Counted from the first letter of the stretch, positions 9,191-18,194 are shown. The stretch: DNA of 61,655 nt from Thermodesulfobacteriota bacterium (GCA_024763535.1 JANTFH010000009.1:1-61655); one strand, 5' to 3'. The notes: generated from the sequence alone by a model not told the origin. Program-made: numbers and translations.

Positions 9191-10114
9191 TTATTCCGCA
9201 AAGATCCAGCTGGAGAGATAGCGTTCGCCACTGTCGGGAAAGATGGCCACCACCGTTTTCCCCCGGTTTTCAGGTCGTTTTCCGATCTCCAGCGCCGCAA
9301 CTGCGGCGGCCCCGGCGGAGATGCCGACCAGAAGACCTTCACTCCGGGCCAGCTGCCGGGCCATCAGGGCGGCGCTCTCGGAATTTACTTTAACGATTTC
9401 ATCAATAATATCGGAATTTAAGATCTCCGGCACAAAACCGGCGCCGATTCCCTGAACTCGGTGCGGCCCGGGATCCCCGCCGGAGAGTACCGCCGACTCT
9501 TCCGGCTCGACCGCAACCACCCCGATTGCCGGATTTTTTTCAAGCAACCCTTCGCCGCAGCCGGTAAGCGTACCGCCGGTACCGACTCCGGCTACCAGAA
9601 AATCAATGCGGCCGCCGGTATCATCCCAGATCTCAAGAGCGGTTGTCCGCCGATGAATCTCGGGATTGGCCCGATTGGCAAACTGCTGCGGCATAAAACT
9701 TCCCGGAATCTTTTTCTGGATGGCCAGAGCTTCACTGATAGCCCCGTTCATACCCGCGGAACCGGGCGTTAAAACCACTTCCGCTCCGAGAATCCGCAAC
9801 AGATTCCGCCGTTCAAGACTCATGGTTTCGGGCATGGTCAGGATCAATCTATAGCCCCGGTTGGCGGCGACAAAGGCGAGCCCGATGCCGGTGTTACCGC
9901 TCGTAGGCTCAACAATCACCCCGCCGGGCAGAAGTTCCCCGGAGGCTTCTGCGGTCGTAATCATCGCCACCGCAATCCGATCCTTGACACTGGATAAGGG
10001 GTTGAAATATTCCAGCTTGGCAATAATCTCGGCCCCGCTCTCAGCCGATAACGACGCTATCCGCAACAGCGGCGTCTTACCTACCAGTGCACACAGATCA
10101 GCCGCAATTTTCAT
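9191..10114 (-). CDS. cysK: Cysteine synthase A (O-acetylserine sulfhydrylase)
   Basis: PLP enzyme that makes cysteine from O-acetylserine and sulfide in the cytoplasm. The 307-aa protein has the PLP lysine Lys44 in LSSVKDR, the substrate loop PTSGNTGIGLA, the phosphate-binding loop GTGGTLTG and a late VGISAGAA segment, all in the usual order. The C-terminus lacks extra domains, so it is a plain CysK/CysM type rather than a cystathionine beta-synthase. It lies between the small gene at 10158 and cobO, all on the minus strand. Its stop is about 65 nt from the cobO promoter, so it probably belongs to a separate transcript. Confidence 0.95.
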   Translation of the reverse strand: MKIAADLCALVGKTPLLRIASLSAESGAEIIAKLEYFNPLSSVKDRIAVAMITTAEASGELLPGGVIVEPTSGNTGIGLAFVAANRGYRLILTMPETMSLERRNLLRILGAEVVLTPGSAGMNGAISEALAIQKKIPGSFMPQQFANRANPEIHRRTTALEIWDDTGGRIDFLVAGVGTGGTLTGCGEGLLEKNPAIGVVAVEPEESAVLSGGDPGPHRVQGIGAGFVPEILNSDIIDEIVKVNSESAALMARQLARSEGLLVGISAGAAAVAALEIGKRPENRGKTVVAIFPDSGERYLSSWIFAE

Positions 10115-10157
10115 AAATTTCCCCTTAAAGCAAAAGAGACAGAGACGAAATGACGGG

Positions 10158-10520
10158 TTAACGACCGGGAATAATTATGCCGGACTCCGATCCCATCTCT
10201 TTCCGGCGCTGTTCGAGCTGCATCTCTTTAATTTTCTCAACCACCTCCGCCAGAGCCTGGCGCATGGCCTCCGGAAATGCCGCGAGCGCCTCTTCCAAGT
10301 TGGCGGCTTCCAGGGGTGCCTGAAGCGGCAGAGGACCTTCCGGTGACATCAGCTGGGTGTTACCGACATAGATGGGAGTACGGCTTTCATCATCACTGCC
10401 GTCCAGATTTACCGGTATCATAATCTTGATTGAGGCAACCTTCAGATCGGTAATCGTCTCTTCACGGTAAAGATGGCCGGTATCCGGTTTAAAATCGGTT
10501 TGAGAAGGATTGTTATTCAT
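10158..10520 (-). CDS. Uncharacterised 120-aa soluble protein
   Basis: No function recognised. The protein is hydrophilic, with a central beta-like stretch (KVASIKIMIPVNLDG, TPIYVGNTQL), then the segment MSPEGPLPLQAPLEA, a helix rich in Ala/Glu (about residues 75-108) and the tail SGIIIPGR. The composition looks like a real folded protein rather than a shadow frame. A GGAG Shine-Dalgarno lies 5 nt before ATG 10520. It stands between hemW and cysK on the same strand, 43 nt upstream of cysK, and could be co-transcribed with it. Confidence 0.7.
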   Translation of the reverse strand: MNNNPSQTDFKPDTGHLYREETITDLKVASIKIMIPVNLDGSDDESRTPIYVGNTQLMSPEGPLPLQAPLEAANLEEALAAFPEAMRQALAEVVEKIKEMQLEQRRKEMGSESGIIIPGR

Positions 10521-10602
10521 GCTTACTCCAATGCTTTAAGGTTTATAAAAAATATCTCGAAAAAAATTGCAGCTATTCAGTCAATCCGCAAATTAAGGGA
10601 AC

Positions 10603-10630
10603 AAAACCCCAATCTCCCTGGGAAATCGGG
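10603..10630 (-). terminator. Candidate Rho-independent terminator after hemW
   Basis: On the minus strand CCCGATTTCC can pair with GGAGATTGGG (two or three G-U pairs) around a 3-nt loop, and GTTTTGTT follows. It lies about 60 nt past the hemW stop and 85 nt before the start of the next gene, the expected place for a terminator. Confidence 0.5.
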
Positions 10631-10690
10631 TTATGTCCCCTGAATTTACTGAAAACCATCAATCTCGATGATTCTTGAATTTATCACATT

Positions 10691-11884
10691 CTACACCAGA
10701 CGGCTGATAATACTGTCGGTAAGATAGAGACCTTCAGCGGTTATCCAAAACCGTTCTTGATCAAAGTCGACCAGTTTTTCCTTCCGCAGTGCCTCCGCCT
10801 TGGCAAGCGCGGCGGCAACCGGCACCGAACCATACTCGGCCCGCAGACGGGTGAGATCCACCCCCCGGCGCAGACGCAGACCCATCATAAGGGCTTCTGT
10901 AAAGGCTCCGCCAAGATCGACCGTCTCAGTCAGTGACCATAAGGCGGAGTTACGGCCTGATTCCGGCTGTTGGCAACCGGATCCGATTAAGTGCTGCATA
11001 TACAGATACGGATCGGAGATATTACAGTAGCGTTCAACCCAGTGTCCGTAATCCTGACGCAGCCGCCGGCCGCCGCAGGCACCGGCCCCGAGACCGACAA
11101 AATCCTTAAGCTGCCAGTAGGCCAGATTATGCTGCGACTGAAAACGGCGGCTCCGGGAGAAGTTTGACACCTCATATCGACAGAGTCCGGCTTTGTCAAG
11201 ACTATCTTCAAGAAGACGCATCATTTTAAGTTGCAAACCCTCTCCCACCGGAACGATTTTTCCCGCCTCCAGATCCTTGGTAATGGCACAGCCGGGCTCA
11301 TAGGAGAGGATGTAGGCTGAAACATGCTCCGGAGCCAGATCGGCTGTTTTGTTAAGGTCAAAGAGAAGATCATCAAGACTTTGACCGGGCCAGGCATAGA
11401 TCAGATCAAGACTTATATTGCCGAAACCGGCTTTACGTAAAAGCGTAAAGGCTTTATAAATGTCGAAAGCATCGTGACGGCGGCCGAGCCGGCGCAGTCC
11501 GGCCGGAATAAAAGTCTGCGCCCCCAGACTGATACGGTTAATGCCGGCTTGAAGATAACCTTTGACCTGTTCACTGTGAATATCGGCCGGATTGGCCTCA
11601 AGGGTCAGTTCAGGAACAGCACTGAAGCCGTTCTCCTGATCAAAAAAATCGATGATTGCGGAAAAAAAAGAGGGGCTGAAGAGTGACGGCGTACCGCCGC
11701 CGAAATAGAGTGTCGAAACAGGCGCGGCCAATCCCGGCAAACTCCGGCGCCGAAACTTAAATTCGGCGACCAGAGCGGCCAGATATTCTTTTTCAGGAAC
11801 CGTATCAACCGCAATCGAAGGGAAAGCGCAGTAACGACACTTCGAGCGGCAGAAAGGAAGATGAATATAAAAATTTTCCGGCAA
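10691..11884 (-). CDS. hemW: HemW-like radical SAM heme chaperone (annotated in many genomes as coproporphyrinogen III oxidase-like)
   Basis: Radical SAM protein of the HemN/HemW group; HemW members bind heme and deliver it rather than oxidise coproporphyrinogen. The 4Fe-4S motif is Cys12-x3-Cys16-x2-Cys19 right after YIHLPFC, followed by the SAM-binding segment YFGGGTPSL. The length of 397 aa and the early CxxxCxxC without the HemN N-terminal extension favour HemW. The start is TTG 11884, immediately after the IclR stop (TAATTG): the family begins only a few residues before YIHLPFC, so no other start fits. It forms a tight pair with the IclR-type regulator. Confidence 0.93.
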   Translation of the reverse strand: MPENFYIHLPFCRSKCRYCAFPSIAVDTVPEKEYLAALVAEFKFRRRSLPGLAAPVSTLYFGGGTPSLFSPSFFSAIIDFFDQENGFSAVPELTLEANPADIHSEQVKGYLQAGINRISLGAQTFIPAGLRRLGRRHDAFDIYKAFTLLRKAGFGNISLDLIYAWPGQSLDDLLFDLNKTADLAPEHVSAYILSYEPGCAITKDLEAGKIVPVGEGLQLKMMRLLEDSLDKAGLCRYEVSNFSRSRRFQSQHNLAYWQLKDFVGLGAGACGGRRLRQDYGHWVERYCNISDPYLYMQHLIGSGCQQPESGRNSALWSLTETVDLGGAFTEALMMGLRLRRGVDLTRLRAEYGSVPVAAALAKAEALRKEKLVDFDQERFWITAEGLYLTDSIISRLV

Positions 11885-12712
11885 TTAACCCAGTTTTCCG
11901 GAACTTTTTTCTTCTATATGAAGAGTAACCTCATAACCGAGACGCCGGGAAATTTCGGCCGCCGCCTGCTGTACCGCCGGGGCTACCACAGCCTCGATAT
12001 TTTTGTCGGTCAGCCGGAAAGAGGGCCCGGAAACACTGATCCCGGCCACAACTCGTTTGGTATAGTCACGAATGGCGGCGCCGACGCATTTGACATCAAG
12101 GTCGTACTCTTCGTTGTCGATTGCGTAGCCCCGCTCACTAATCAGTTCGAGTTCCTTGAAAAAAACTTCCTTATCACGAATGGATTTTGGCGTACAGGCA
12201 CGCCACTCCTTGAGAGGAGGCAGGATTTTCTCAAGTTCACCCAGATTCATTGATGCCACCTGGGCCTTGCCGATGGCCGAGCACCAGACCGGCAGCTGGG
12301 AACCAACCCGGGAGACTACACGCACCGCCTGATCGGATTCAACCACATCCAGGTAGACAACATTGTGATTGCGAATAACCCCGACATATACATTTTCACG
12401 AAGTTCGGAACACAACTTCTCCATTACCGGATGGGCTTGACGCAAAACCCCCATCTGGCGGATGAAAGTCTGTCCCAACTCCAGACTTTTGATTCCCAGG
12501 CGATAATTCTCCGTAATCTTGTTCTGCTCAATATAGCCCTTCTCTTCCAGGGTCGCCAGCAGTCGGAAAACATTATTCTTATGTAGTTTGAGCCGTTTGC
12601 TCAGTTCGGTCACGCCAAGTTCATCAACATCCCCGCTGAACTCCTCCAACAGAGTAAGAGCGTGGACCACCGCCTGAATAATATAGTTGGATTTTTCTCT
12701 CTTAACCATCAC
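11885..12712 (-). CDS. IclR family transcriptional regulator
   Basis: DNA-binding regulator with an N-terminal winged helix (residues about 8-75, including ELGVTELSKRLKLHKNNVFRLLATLEEKGYI split over two helices) and a C-terminal ligand-binding domain (about 85-260) with the family segments VYLDVV and LPVWCSAIGKA. At 275 aa it is full length. IclR proteins usually sense small organic acids and control catabolic genes. It is immediately upstream of hemW with no gap, and its own promoter lies at 12817-12845. No catabolic target adjoins it, so the regulon is unknown; hemW co-transcription looks like an accident of layout or unexplored control. Confidence 0.92.
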   Translation of the reverse strand: MMVKREKSNYIIQAVVHALTLLEEFSGDVDELGVTELSKRLKLHKNNVFRLLATLEEKGYIEQNKITENYRLGIKSLELGQTFIRQMGVLRQAHPVMEKLCSELRENVYVGVIRNHNVVYLDVVESDQAVRVVSRVGSQLPVWCSAIGKAQVASMNLGELEKILPPLKEWRACTPKSIRDKEVFFKELELISERGYAIDNEEYDLDVKCVGAAIRDYTKRVVAGISVSGPSFRLTDKNIEAVVAPAVQQAAAEISRRLGYEVTLHIEEKSSGKLG

Positions 12713-12816
12713 GAGCCTCTATCGACCTGGAAAGATTATAAAACAGCTCCGACCTTAACCGGAACCTTCGAATACCGACACAAACGACAACTTACTTTTA
12801 CCCGTCAACCCTCAAG

Positions 12817-12845
12817 GCTATAGCCCAATAAAAGGCTTGTGTCAA
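12817..12845 (-). promoter_or_regulatory. Sigma-70 type promoter for the iclR-hemW pair
   Basis: Minus strand: -35 TTGACA (12845-12840), 17-nt spacer, -10 TATAGC (12822-12817). The IclR start is about 100 nt downstream, leaving room for an operator. The match to consensus is good. Confidence 0.6.
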
Positions 12846-12903
12846 GAATTTATAGTGACTAAACAAAACATTTTTCTAACTTTAATAAAAACGGTAAAAT
12901 ACC

Positions 12904-13902
12904 TTAATTACCTGATAAACTAAGAGCAAGTGCTACTGCGGCTTTCATACTGCTGCAGTCTGCAATAAATTTTTCACTGATATCAAACGCTGTACCGTGA
13001 TCAGCCGAAGTACGGATAAAAGGAAGTCCCAGGGAAAGGTTGACACCATCATTAAAATATAACATCTTGAAGGGCACCAGCCCCTGATCATGATAGAGGG
13101 CCACGAGGGCGGCATAGCGGCCGTTTAGGGCCTGATAAAAGAGTACATCCGCCGGCACCGGACCGACCGCAGGCACTCCGCGCCGCCGCAACCCATCCAG
13201 AGCCGGCTGCAGAATACGCTCCTCCTCATCGCCAAAAGCTCCCTGTTCACCGGCATGCGGATTCAAGGCGGCCACGCCGATATCTCCGGCAATTCCCAAT
13301 CGTTTAAGGAAAGCATGAAGCAGCATAACCTGGGTCTCAAGCAGTTCAGCCGTCAATACTTCGGGAACCCTAGATAGAGGCAGGTGAGTAGTTGCCAGCA
13401 GGACTTTCAGGCGCTCACCCCAGAACATCATTCCTACCCGGTCACTGCCGCTGAGTTCACGCAAAAGTTCGGTATGACCCGGATAGTTATGCCCGGCCAG
13501 ATGCCAGGCCCTTTTTGAAATCGGCGCTGTCGCCAGGGCGCGGCCGTGGCCCTGCATAATCAATTCAACCCCGCACTTAACATAATTAAATGACGCTTCA
13601 CCGAAAACGGCATAATCGAAACCTCTTGCAAGAGGCGGCAGGGCCTCGGTCAGAGGGTTACAGACAATAACTGCATCTGCCGGTTTTTCACTTGCAACAG
13701 TTATCCGGTTTACATCCATCTCCCTAAAACTTAAATCCGCCGCCGGGGAACCGATTTTTTCCGCCACCTGCCGCAGCCAGCGGCCTTCACCGACAACCAC
13801 CACTTCGGAGAGCAATTTTTCATCAAGTTCGGCCAGAGCCCGCACCGTTACCTCCGGCCCGATTCCGGCCGGATCCCCCATACTGATCACCAGTTTAAAC
13901 AT
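12904..13902 (-). CDS. pdxA: 4-hydroxythreonine-4-phosphate dehydrogenase (PdxA)
   Basis: NAD-dependent oxidative decarboxylase of the DXP-dependent vitamin B6 pathway. The 332-aa protein opens with the signature SMGDPAGIGPE, contains the metal- and substrate-binding His-rich segments (NYPGHTELL, ALNPHAGE) and the conserved YHDQGLVPFK near the end, followed by TSADHGTAFDI. All are in the expected order, so the enzyme looks active. A PdxA2-type role in other pathways is possible but the B6 role is the default. It stands alone: divergent from the UbiA-type gene and followed by the iclR promoter region. Confidence 0.96.
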   Translation of the reverse strand: MFKLVISMGDPAGIGPEVTVRALAELDEKLLSEVVVVGEGRWLRQVAEKIGSPAADLSFREMDVNRITVASEKPADAVIVCNPLTEALPPLARGFDYAVFGEASFNYVKCGVELIMQGHGRALATAPISKRAWHLAGHNYPGHTELLRELSGSDRVGMMFWGERLKVLLATTHLPLSRVPEVLTAELLETQVMLLHAFLKRLGIAGDIGVAALNPHAGEQGAFGDEEERILQPALDGLRRRGVPAVGPVPADVLFYQALNGRYAALVALYHDQGLVPFKMLYFNDGVNLSLGLPFIRTSADHGTAFDISEKFIADCSSMKAAVALALSLSGN

Positions 13903-14090
13903 TCACCAGACCTCCAGTACCGCCGGCGGAATATTTTCCGGCCGGCCAAATTAAATAAACCTGACTCAAATTCTTATAAATCAACTCTTGCAACATGACT
14001 CCAAATAGAGTAAAGGGGTGCCCGATTGGATACCAAGCGCCCGATTAAGGCCCACAGACGACAACATTCTGACTAAAGGTGGATTTCAAA

Positions 14091-14966
14091 ATGCAAGATC
14101 AACCCGACCTGCAACAACGGATACGCACTTTTCTGGAAATGGTCAAGTTTTCTCATACAATTTTTGCCCTGCCGTTCGCACTTATGGCCGCCATGCTGGC
14201 CGCAGACGGCCTGCCTTCACTCTGGAAAATTATCTGGATCATTATCGCCATGGCCGGAGCCCGGACCGGAGCTATGGGGGCCAACCGGCTGCTGGATGCC
14301 GAACTGGACGCCCGCAATCCGCGCACCAAAGACCGGGCTCTGCCGGCCGGTCTTATAGAAACCAGACAGGCTCTCGCCCTAACCGTAGTCAGTTACCTTG
14401 TCTTCATCCTGGCCACGGCTATGCTAAACTCCTTCTGTTTTTATCTGGCCCCCTATGTTATCATGATCCTGACCGCCTATTCACTGGCCAAACGCTACAC
14501 CGTATACACCCACTATATTCTGGGATTATGCCTGGGCCTGGCCCCGGTCGGCGCCTGGATCGCGGTAACCGGTTCTCTGGCTCTGACGCCTCTGATCCTC
14601 GGCTTTGCCGTCGGCTGCTGGGTCTGCGGCTTCGACCTGCTCTACTCGCTGCAGGACATTGAGTTTGATCAGGCTGAAGGGCTTAAATCACTTCCCGCGA
14701 GCATCGGGGTTGAAAACACCCTGGCTCTGGCCCGGAAGCTGCATCTGGGCATGCTCGGAGCCCTGTTTCTGGTATGGCTCTTCTCCGGATCATTGGGCTG
14801 GCTCTTTTTTCTGGCCCTGATCGTGGTGGCGGCCCTGCTCCACTACGAACATGAGCTGTTGAGCCCAACGGATCTGAGCAAGATCGACATGGCATTCTTT
14901 ACCATAAACGGCTACATCAGTATCACTATTTTTGTCGTCGCCGCTATAGATATACTGGCAGGCTGA
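14091..14966 (+). CDS. UbiA-type prenyltransferase (menaquinone/ubiquinone-like, possible MqnP)
   Basis: Integral membrane enzyme that joins a polyprenyl chain to an aromatic acid. The first Asp motif NRLLDAELDARNPRTKDR covers residues 65-82, and a second, DLLYSLQDIEFD, follows around 187; eight or so hydrophobic helices are visible. ATG 14091 is chosen over GTG 14079 because AAAGGTGG lies about 8 nt before it (291 aa). With a polyprenyl diphosphate synthase at 17208 and a UbiD at 39009 in the same window, the natural reading is prenylation of 1,4-dihydroxy-6-naphthoate in the futalosine menaquinone route (MqnP). 4-hydroxybenzoate octaprenyltransferase UbiA is the alternative. Confidence 0.9.
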   Translation: MQDQPDLQQRIRTFLEMVKFSHTIFALPFALMAAMLAADGLPSLWKIIWIIIAMAGARTGAMGANRLLDAELDARNPRTKDRALPAGLIETRQALALTVVSYLVFILATAMLNSFCFYLAPYVIMILTAYSLAKRYTVYTHYILGLCLGLAPVGAWIAVTGSLALTPLILGFAVGCWVCGFDLLYSLQDIEFDQAEGLKSLPASIGVENTLALARKLHLGMLGALFLVWLFSGSLGWLFFLALIVVAALLHYEHELLSPTDLSKIDMAFFTINGYISITIFVVAAIDILAG

Positions 14967-15027
14967 ATTTAGAGCCGCTGAAACCGTCTCAATAATTTTT
15001 GACCTAATAAAAAACCGGAGAAATTTA

Positions 15028-16338
15028 ATGCCGCAAATCAAAGCTTTTGCAGGAACTCACTACAATCCCGAGATCATTGATGATCTGGCAACCGTAACCG
15101 CCCCGCCCTACGACGTTATCACCGGCCCCTTGAAAGATGATCTGAAGGCGCAAAGTCCCTATAACGTTATCCGCCTGATCCTGGGTAAAGCCGCTCAGGA
15201 ATCCGGAACCATTCGGCCGCAGAGTGAATTTGCCGAAGCTGCCCGGACCTTTAATCAATGGTTGAACGAAAAGATATTAGTCGATGACCCGACACCGGCA
15301 CTATACGACCTTGAAGAGGAGTTCGAAGCGGTCGGCAGACGCTACTGCCGCCGGGGCTTTATCGGCCGTCTGAAACTTGAGGATGAGAAGGATGCCGTCC
15401 GCCCTCATGAACAGACCCTTGATGCTCCGAAAGCGGATCGCCTTGAACTGACCCGCCACTGCAAGGCCAATTTCAGCCAGATTTTTACACTCTACGAAGA
15501 CCGGGAAAACGTGGTCGAAAAAGCCCTTGGTAAGGCCCGTCCGGAGAAGCCCATGCTGACCTTTACCGAATCCGGCATCACTCGGAAGCTCTGGCGGATT
15601 ACCGACGCTGACGCGATCAGGATCGCCCGAGAACATATGGCCGATCGGGAAATTTTTATCGCCGACGGCCACCACCGTTACGAGACCGCCCTGCTCTATC
15701 AGAAAGAGAGAAACGCGACGACTGACAAACTTGATGAAAACCAGCCCTGGAACTATGTCATGAGCTATTTTTCGAGTATGTCGAGTCCGGGCCTGGCAAT
15801 CCTCCCGACCCACCGGATGCTGGCCAATTTTCCCACACCGCCCGCAGCTGAGTTAAAGGCGCATCTGGCTGAATTTTTCACCCTGACCGAATGCCATGAT
15901 GAAGCGGCTGAAATCCCCGCCATGCTGGCCCGTCTGGAAGAGAATAAAGAACTCTCCAGTTTTATCTTTATTGCGGAAAACTTCACCGCCCCGCTGCTGC
16001 TGACCTTAAAGAAAGAAGCAGCGGCCCGGGTTCTCGACAAACTACCCGGCTCTCTAGCCGCACTCGACGTTTCGGTACTGCAGCAGCTGGTTTTCAATCA
16101 CATTCTAAAGATCAGCACCGAAGATATGGAACAACAACGCTACACCCGCTACACCCAGGATGCCGCGGCCGCAACAGCGGCAGTCAAAGAGGGCTCTGCC
16201 CAGATTGCGGTATTACTCAAATCCACTCTCATCGGACAGGTTCGTGAGGTCGCCCGTGACGGCGAAAAGATGCCGCAGAAATCGACCTTTTTCTACCCCA
16301 AGCTGGCAACCGGGCTTCTGATCAGCCGACTAGACTGA
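15028..16338 (+). CDS. DUF1015 family protein
   Basis: Member of the DUF1015 family (called SerC-associated or DhaL-like kinase-related in some listings; biochemical role not established to my knowledge). The 436-aa protein has the family start region with PPYDVI, a central FIADGHHRYETAL segment, an APKADRL segment, and a C-terminal alpha/beta part. A GGAG Shine-Dalgarno sits 8 nt before ATG 15028. It is soluble and complete. It is followed 3 nt later by the TrmN6-like methyltransferase and preceded by the prenyltransferase, so the three may form an operon. Confidence 0.9.
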   Translation: MPQIKAFAGTHYNPEIIDDLATVTAPPYDVITGPLKDDLKAQSPYNVIRLILGKAAQESGTIRPQSEFAEAARTFNQWLNEKILVDDPTPALYDLEEEFEAVGRRYCRRGFIGRLKLEDEKDAVRPHEQTLDAPKADRLELTRHCKANFSQIFTLYEDRENVVEKALGKARPEKPMLTFTESGITRKLWRITDADAIRIAREHMADREIFIADGHHRYETALLYQKERNATTDKLDENQPWNYVMSYFSSMSSPGLAILPTHRMLANFPTPPAAELKAHLAEFFTLTECHDEAAEIPAMLARLEENKELSSFIFIAENFTAPLLLTLKKEAAARVLDKLPGSLAALDVSVLQQLVFNHILKISTEDMEQQRYTRYTQDAAAATAAVKEGSAQIAVLLKSTLIGQVREVARDGEKMPQKSTFFYPKLATGLLISRLD

Positions 16339-16341
16339 ATC

Positions 16342-17061
16342 ATGACTGCGGGATCGACAACAGCAGAACCAGTTACTTCAATCGAAAAACCGCCGGGTTT
16401 TGAACTGGAGATTGAACAACCGAAAAAGGGCTACCGCTACAATCAGGATCCTTTTCACTTAGTCCGGTTCATCAATGATAATGCTGAAAAATGGGGGACT
16501 CAGCTTAAGGGCAAATGCCTTGATATCGGTTGCGGAGTCGGTATTCTCCCGCTACTGCTGGCCCGCAGCCTTCCCGAAACCGAGTTTACCGGGGTTGAGA
16601 TTCAACCCGAGCTGGCCTCTCTCGCAAAAGCTAATGTTAAACGCAATCGTCTTAATGATCGCATCAGAATCATCCAGGACGATTACCGCGATCTCGCGGG
16701 CGACACCTCCAGATCGGCAAATTTCCAGTCGATTATCTGCAATCCGCCCTACTATACAATGGCCGGCGGCCGGGTGAACCTATGTCCGCAAAAATGCATT
16801 GCCCGCCACGAACAGACCAGCAACCTCGACAGCCTGACCCGGGCCGCAGCCCGTTTATTAAGCCGAAAAGGCCTGTTTATTACCGTATTTCCGGCTGAAC
16901 GCCTGCTCGAATTAACCACGGCACTCAAAGCGGTACAACTCGAGCCCAAACAGCTGCGCTTTATCCATCCACGTACCTCCTCCAGATCCACCATGCTGCT
17001 CCTTGCGGCGCGCAAGAACGGCGCTCCGGGAATCACCATTGACAGACCTCTGACAATCTGA
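16342..17061 (+). CDS. TrmN6-like tRNA adenine-N6 methyltransferase
   Basis: SAM-dependent methyltransferase resembling the enzyme that methylates A37 of tRNA-Val (YfiC/TrmN6). The SAM-binding motif I is DIGCGVG at residues 61-67, the acidic residue of motif II is in GVEIQPE, and the N6-adenine signature NPPYY covers 134-138. The N-terminal YRYNQDPFHL fits the same family. Length is 239 aa. The ATG is 3 nt after the DUF1015 stop. A HemK-like or rRNA N6-methylating role cannot be excluded from sequence alone. Confidence 0.88.
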   Translation: MTAGSTTAEPVTSIEKPPGFELEIEQPKKGYRYNQDPFHLVRFINDNAEKWGTQLKGKCLDIGCGVGILPLLLARSLPETEFTGVEIQPELASLAKANVKRNRLNDRIRIIQDDYRDLAGDTSRSANFQSIICNPPYYTMAGGRVNLCPQKCIARHEQTSNLDSLTRAAARLLSRKGLFITVFPAERLLELTTALKAVQLEPKQLRFIHPRTSSRSTMLLLAARKNGAPGITIDRPLTI

Positions 17062-17091
17062 TTTCGGAAGTAAGAAGAGGACGGATTTCTT

Positions 17092-17120
17092 TTGACAGTC
17101 TCCTACTTTTGCGCTATAGT
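17092..17120 (+). promoter_or_regulatory. Strong sigma-70 type promoter upstream of polyprenyl synthase
   Basis: -35 TTGACA (17092-17097), 17-nt spacer, -10 TATAGT (17115-17120). This is the best promoter match in the window. The predicted start site, about 17127, falls inside a perfect inverted repeat (17124-17151). Confidence 0.75.
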
Positions 17121-17123
17121 CTT

Positions 17124-17151
17124 CGGTTCTTAACGGGTTAATTAAGAACCG
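17124..17151. repeat. Perfect 10-bp inverted repeat over the predicted transcription start
   Basis: CGGTTCTTAA (17124-17133) and its exact complement TTAAGAACCG (17142-17151) are separated by 8 nt. The left arm begins 3 nt after the -10 box. It could be a repressor operator or a hairpin at the very 5' end of the mRNA, where it might protect the message or mask the leader. Confidence 0.8.
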
Positions 17152-17157
17152 GTGATA

Positions 17158-17229
17158 ATGTCCGGAAACCCTCTTAAACCGCAAACCTATAAGCACCTTT
17201 ATCTCACATGTCGACATTTAATGATATAA
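17158..17229 (+). other. Possible leader ORF (23 codons) overlapping the ispB start
   Basis: An ATG at 17158 opens a 23-codon frame ending in TAA at 17229, which overlaps the start of the polyprenyl synthase by 22 nt in a different frame. Only a poor GGTG sequence precedes it, yet the downstream gene itself has no Shine-Dalgarno. A coupling or leader-peptide role is possible; chance is quite likely. Confidence 0.25.
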
Positions 17230-18194
17230 ACCAGGTCTTCGCTCTTATTGAAGATGACCTGAAAGAGACGGAAACAGCGTTTAGCCGCTATCTCGGATCG
17301 GAAATCGACCTGATTCCGAAGATCGGTGAACACATCATCTTGAGCGGCGGCAAACGGTTGCGTCCGGCGCTGCTGCTGCTGACCTGCAGCATGCTCGGCG
17401 GCAACCGGCAGACCGGCACGCTGCTGGCGGCGGTTATTGAATTCATCCACACGGCTACGCTGCTGCATGATGATGTGGTTGATGAAGCCGACATGCGCCG
17501 CGGCCTGGCCGCGGCCAACACTATCTGGGGTAATGAAGCTTCGGTACTGGTCGGTGACTTTCTCTTTGCCATGGCCTTTGATATGGCCGTCGACCAGGGT
17601 TCGATAGCAACCCTGAAATCGATCTCAACCGCTACCCGGAGACTGGCTGAAGGTGAGATTCTGGAACTCATGAAGACCGCCGACATCTCCACCAGCAGAG
17701 ATGACTATTTAAAGATAATTGACGGCAAAACCGCTATCCTCATGGCAACTGCCTGCGAAGTGGGTGCGATTACCGCCGCGGCCGAAAGTGAACAGCAGAT
17801 AAAAATGAAGGAGTTCGGACACTGTCTCGGCATCGCCTTTCAGATGATCGACGACATTCTTGACTATAACTCCTGCGAAGAGAACCTCGGTAAAACCATC
17901 GGCATTGATCTGGAGGAGGGCAAAGTAACCCTCCCCCTGATTCACACTTTAGAGCATAGTCTGCCGCCAGAGCGGGAACGGATACAAAAAATCATCACTG
18001 CAGATTACGTCAGCCGGGATGATTTCACTTTCGTGCACGAACTTATGATCAGACATAAAAGCCTTGAACACACAACTAACGAAGCGGAAAACTACCTTAA
18101 GCGGGCCCATAAAATTCTGGACGATTTCCCGGATTCGCAGGAAAAAGAGGCACTGCGTTTTATTACGGACTACGTTTTGAGCCGGGACCGCTGA
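17208..18194 (+). CDS. ispB: Polyprenyl diphosphate synthase (IspB/octaprenyl type)
   Basis: Trans-prenyltransferase that elongates farnesyl diphosphate to the quinone side chain. The first Asp-rich motif DDVVD is at residues 88-92, the second DDILD near 212-216, with the GGKRLRP segment at 47-53. The length of 328 aa is normal. Residues just before the first motif (FIHTATLLH) suit a long-chain product, though product length cannot be fixed by eye. ATG 17208 has no clear Shine-Dalgarno; the leader carries a hairpin and a possible leader ORF. It plausibly supplies the substrate for the UbiA-type enzyme at 14091. Confidence 0.93.
   Translation: MSTFNDINQVFALIEDDLKETETAFSRYLGSEIDLIPKIGEHIILSGGKRLRPALLLLTCSMLGGNRQTGTLLAAVIEFIHTATLLHDDVVDEADMRRGLAAANTIWGNEASVLVGDFLFAMAFDMAVDQGSIATLKSISTATRRLAEGEILELMKTADISTSRDDYLKIIDGKTAILMATACEVGAITAAAESEQQIKMKEFGHCLGIAFQMIDDILDYNSCEENLGKTIGIDLEEGKVTLPLIHTLEHSLPPERERIQKIITADYVSRDDFTFVHELMIRHKSLEHTTNEAENYLKRAHKILDDFPDSQEKEALRFITDYVLSRDR

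Noticed and set aside
15301-15813. 170-codon minus-strand frame inside the DUF1015 gene
   Set aside because: Shadow of a supported gene with no start signal.
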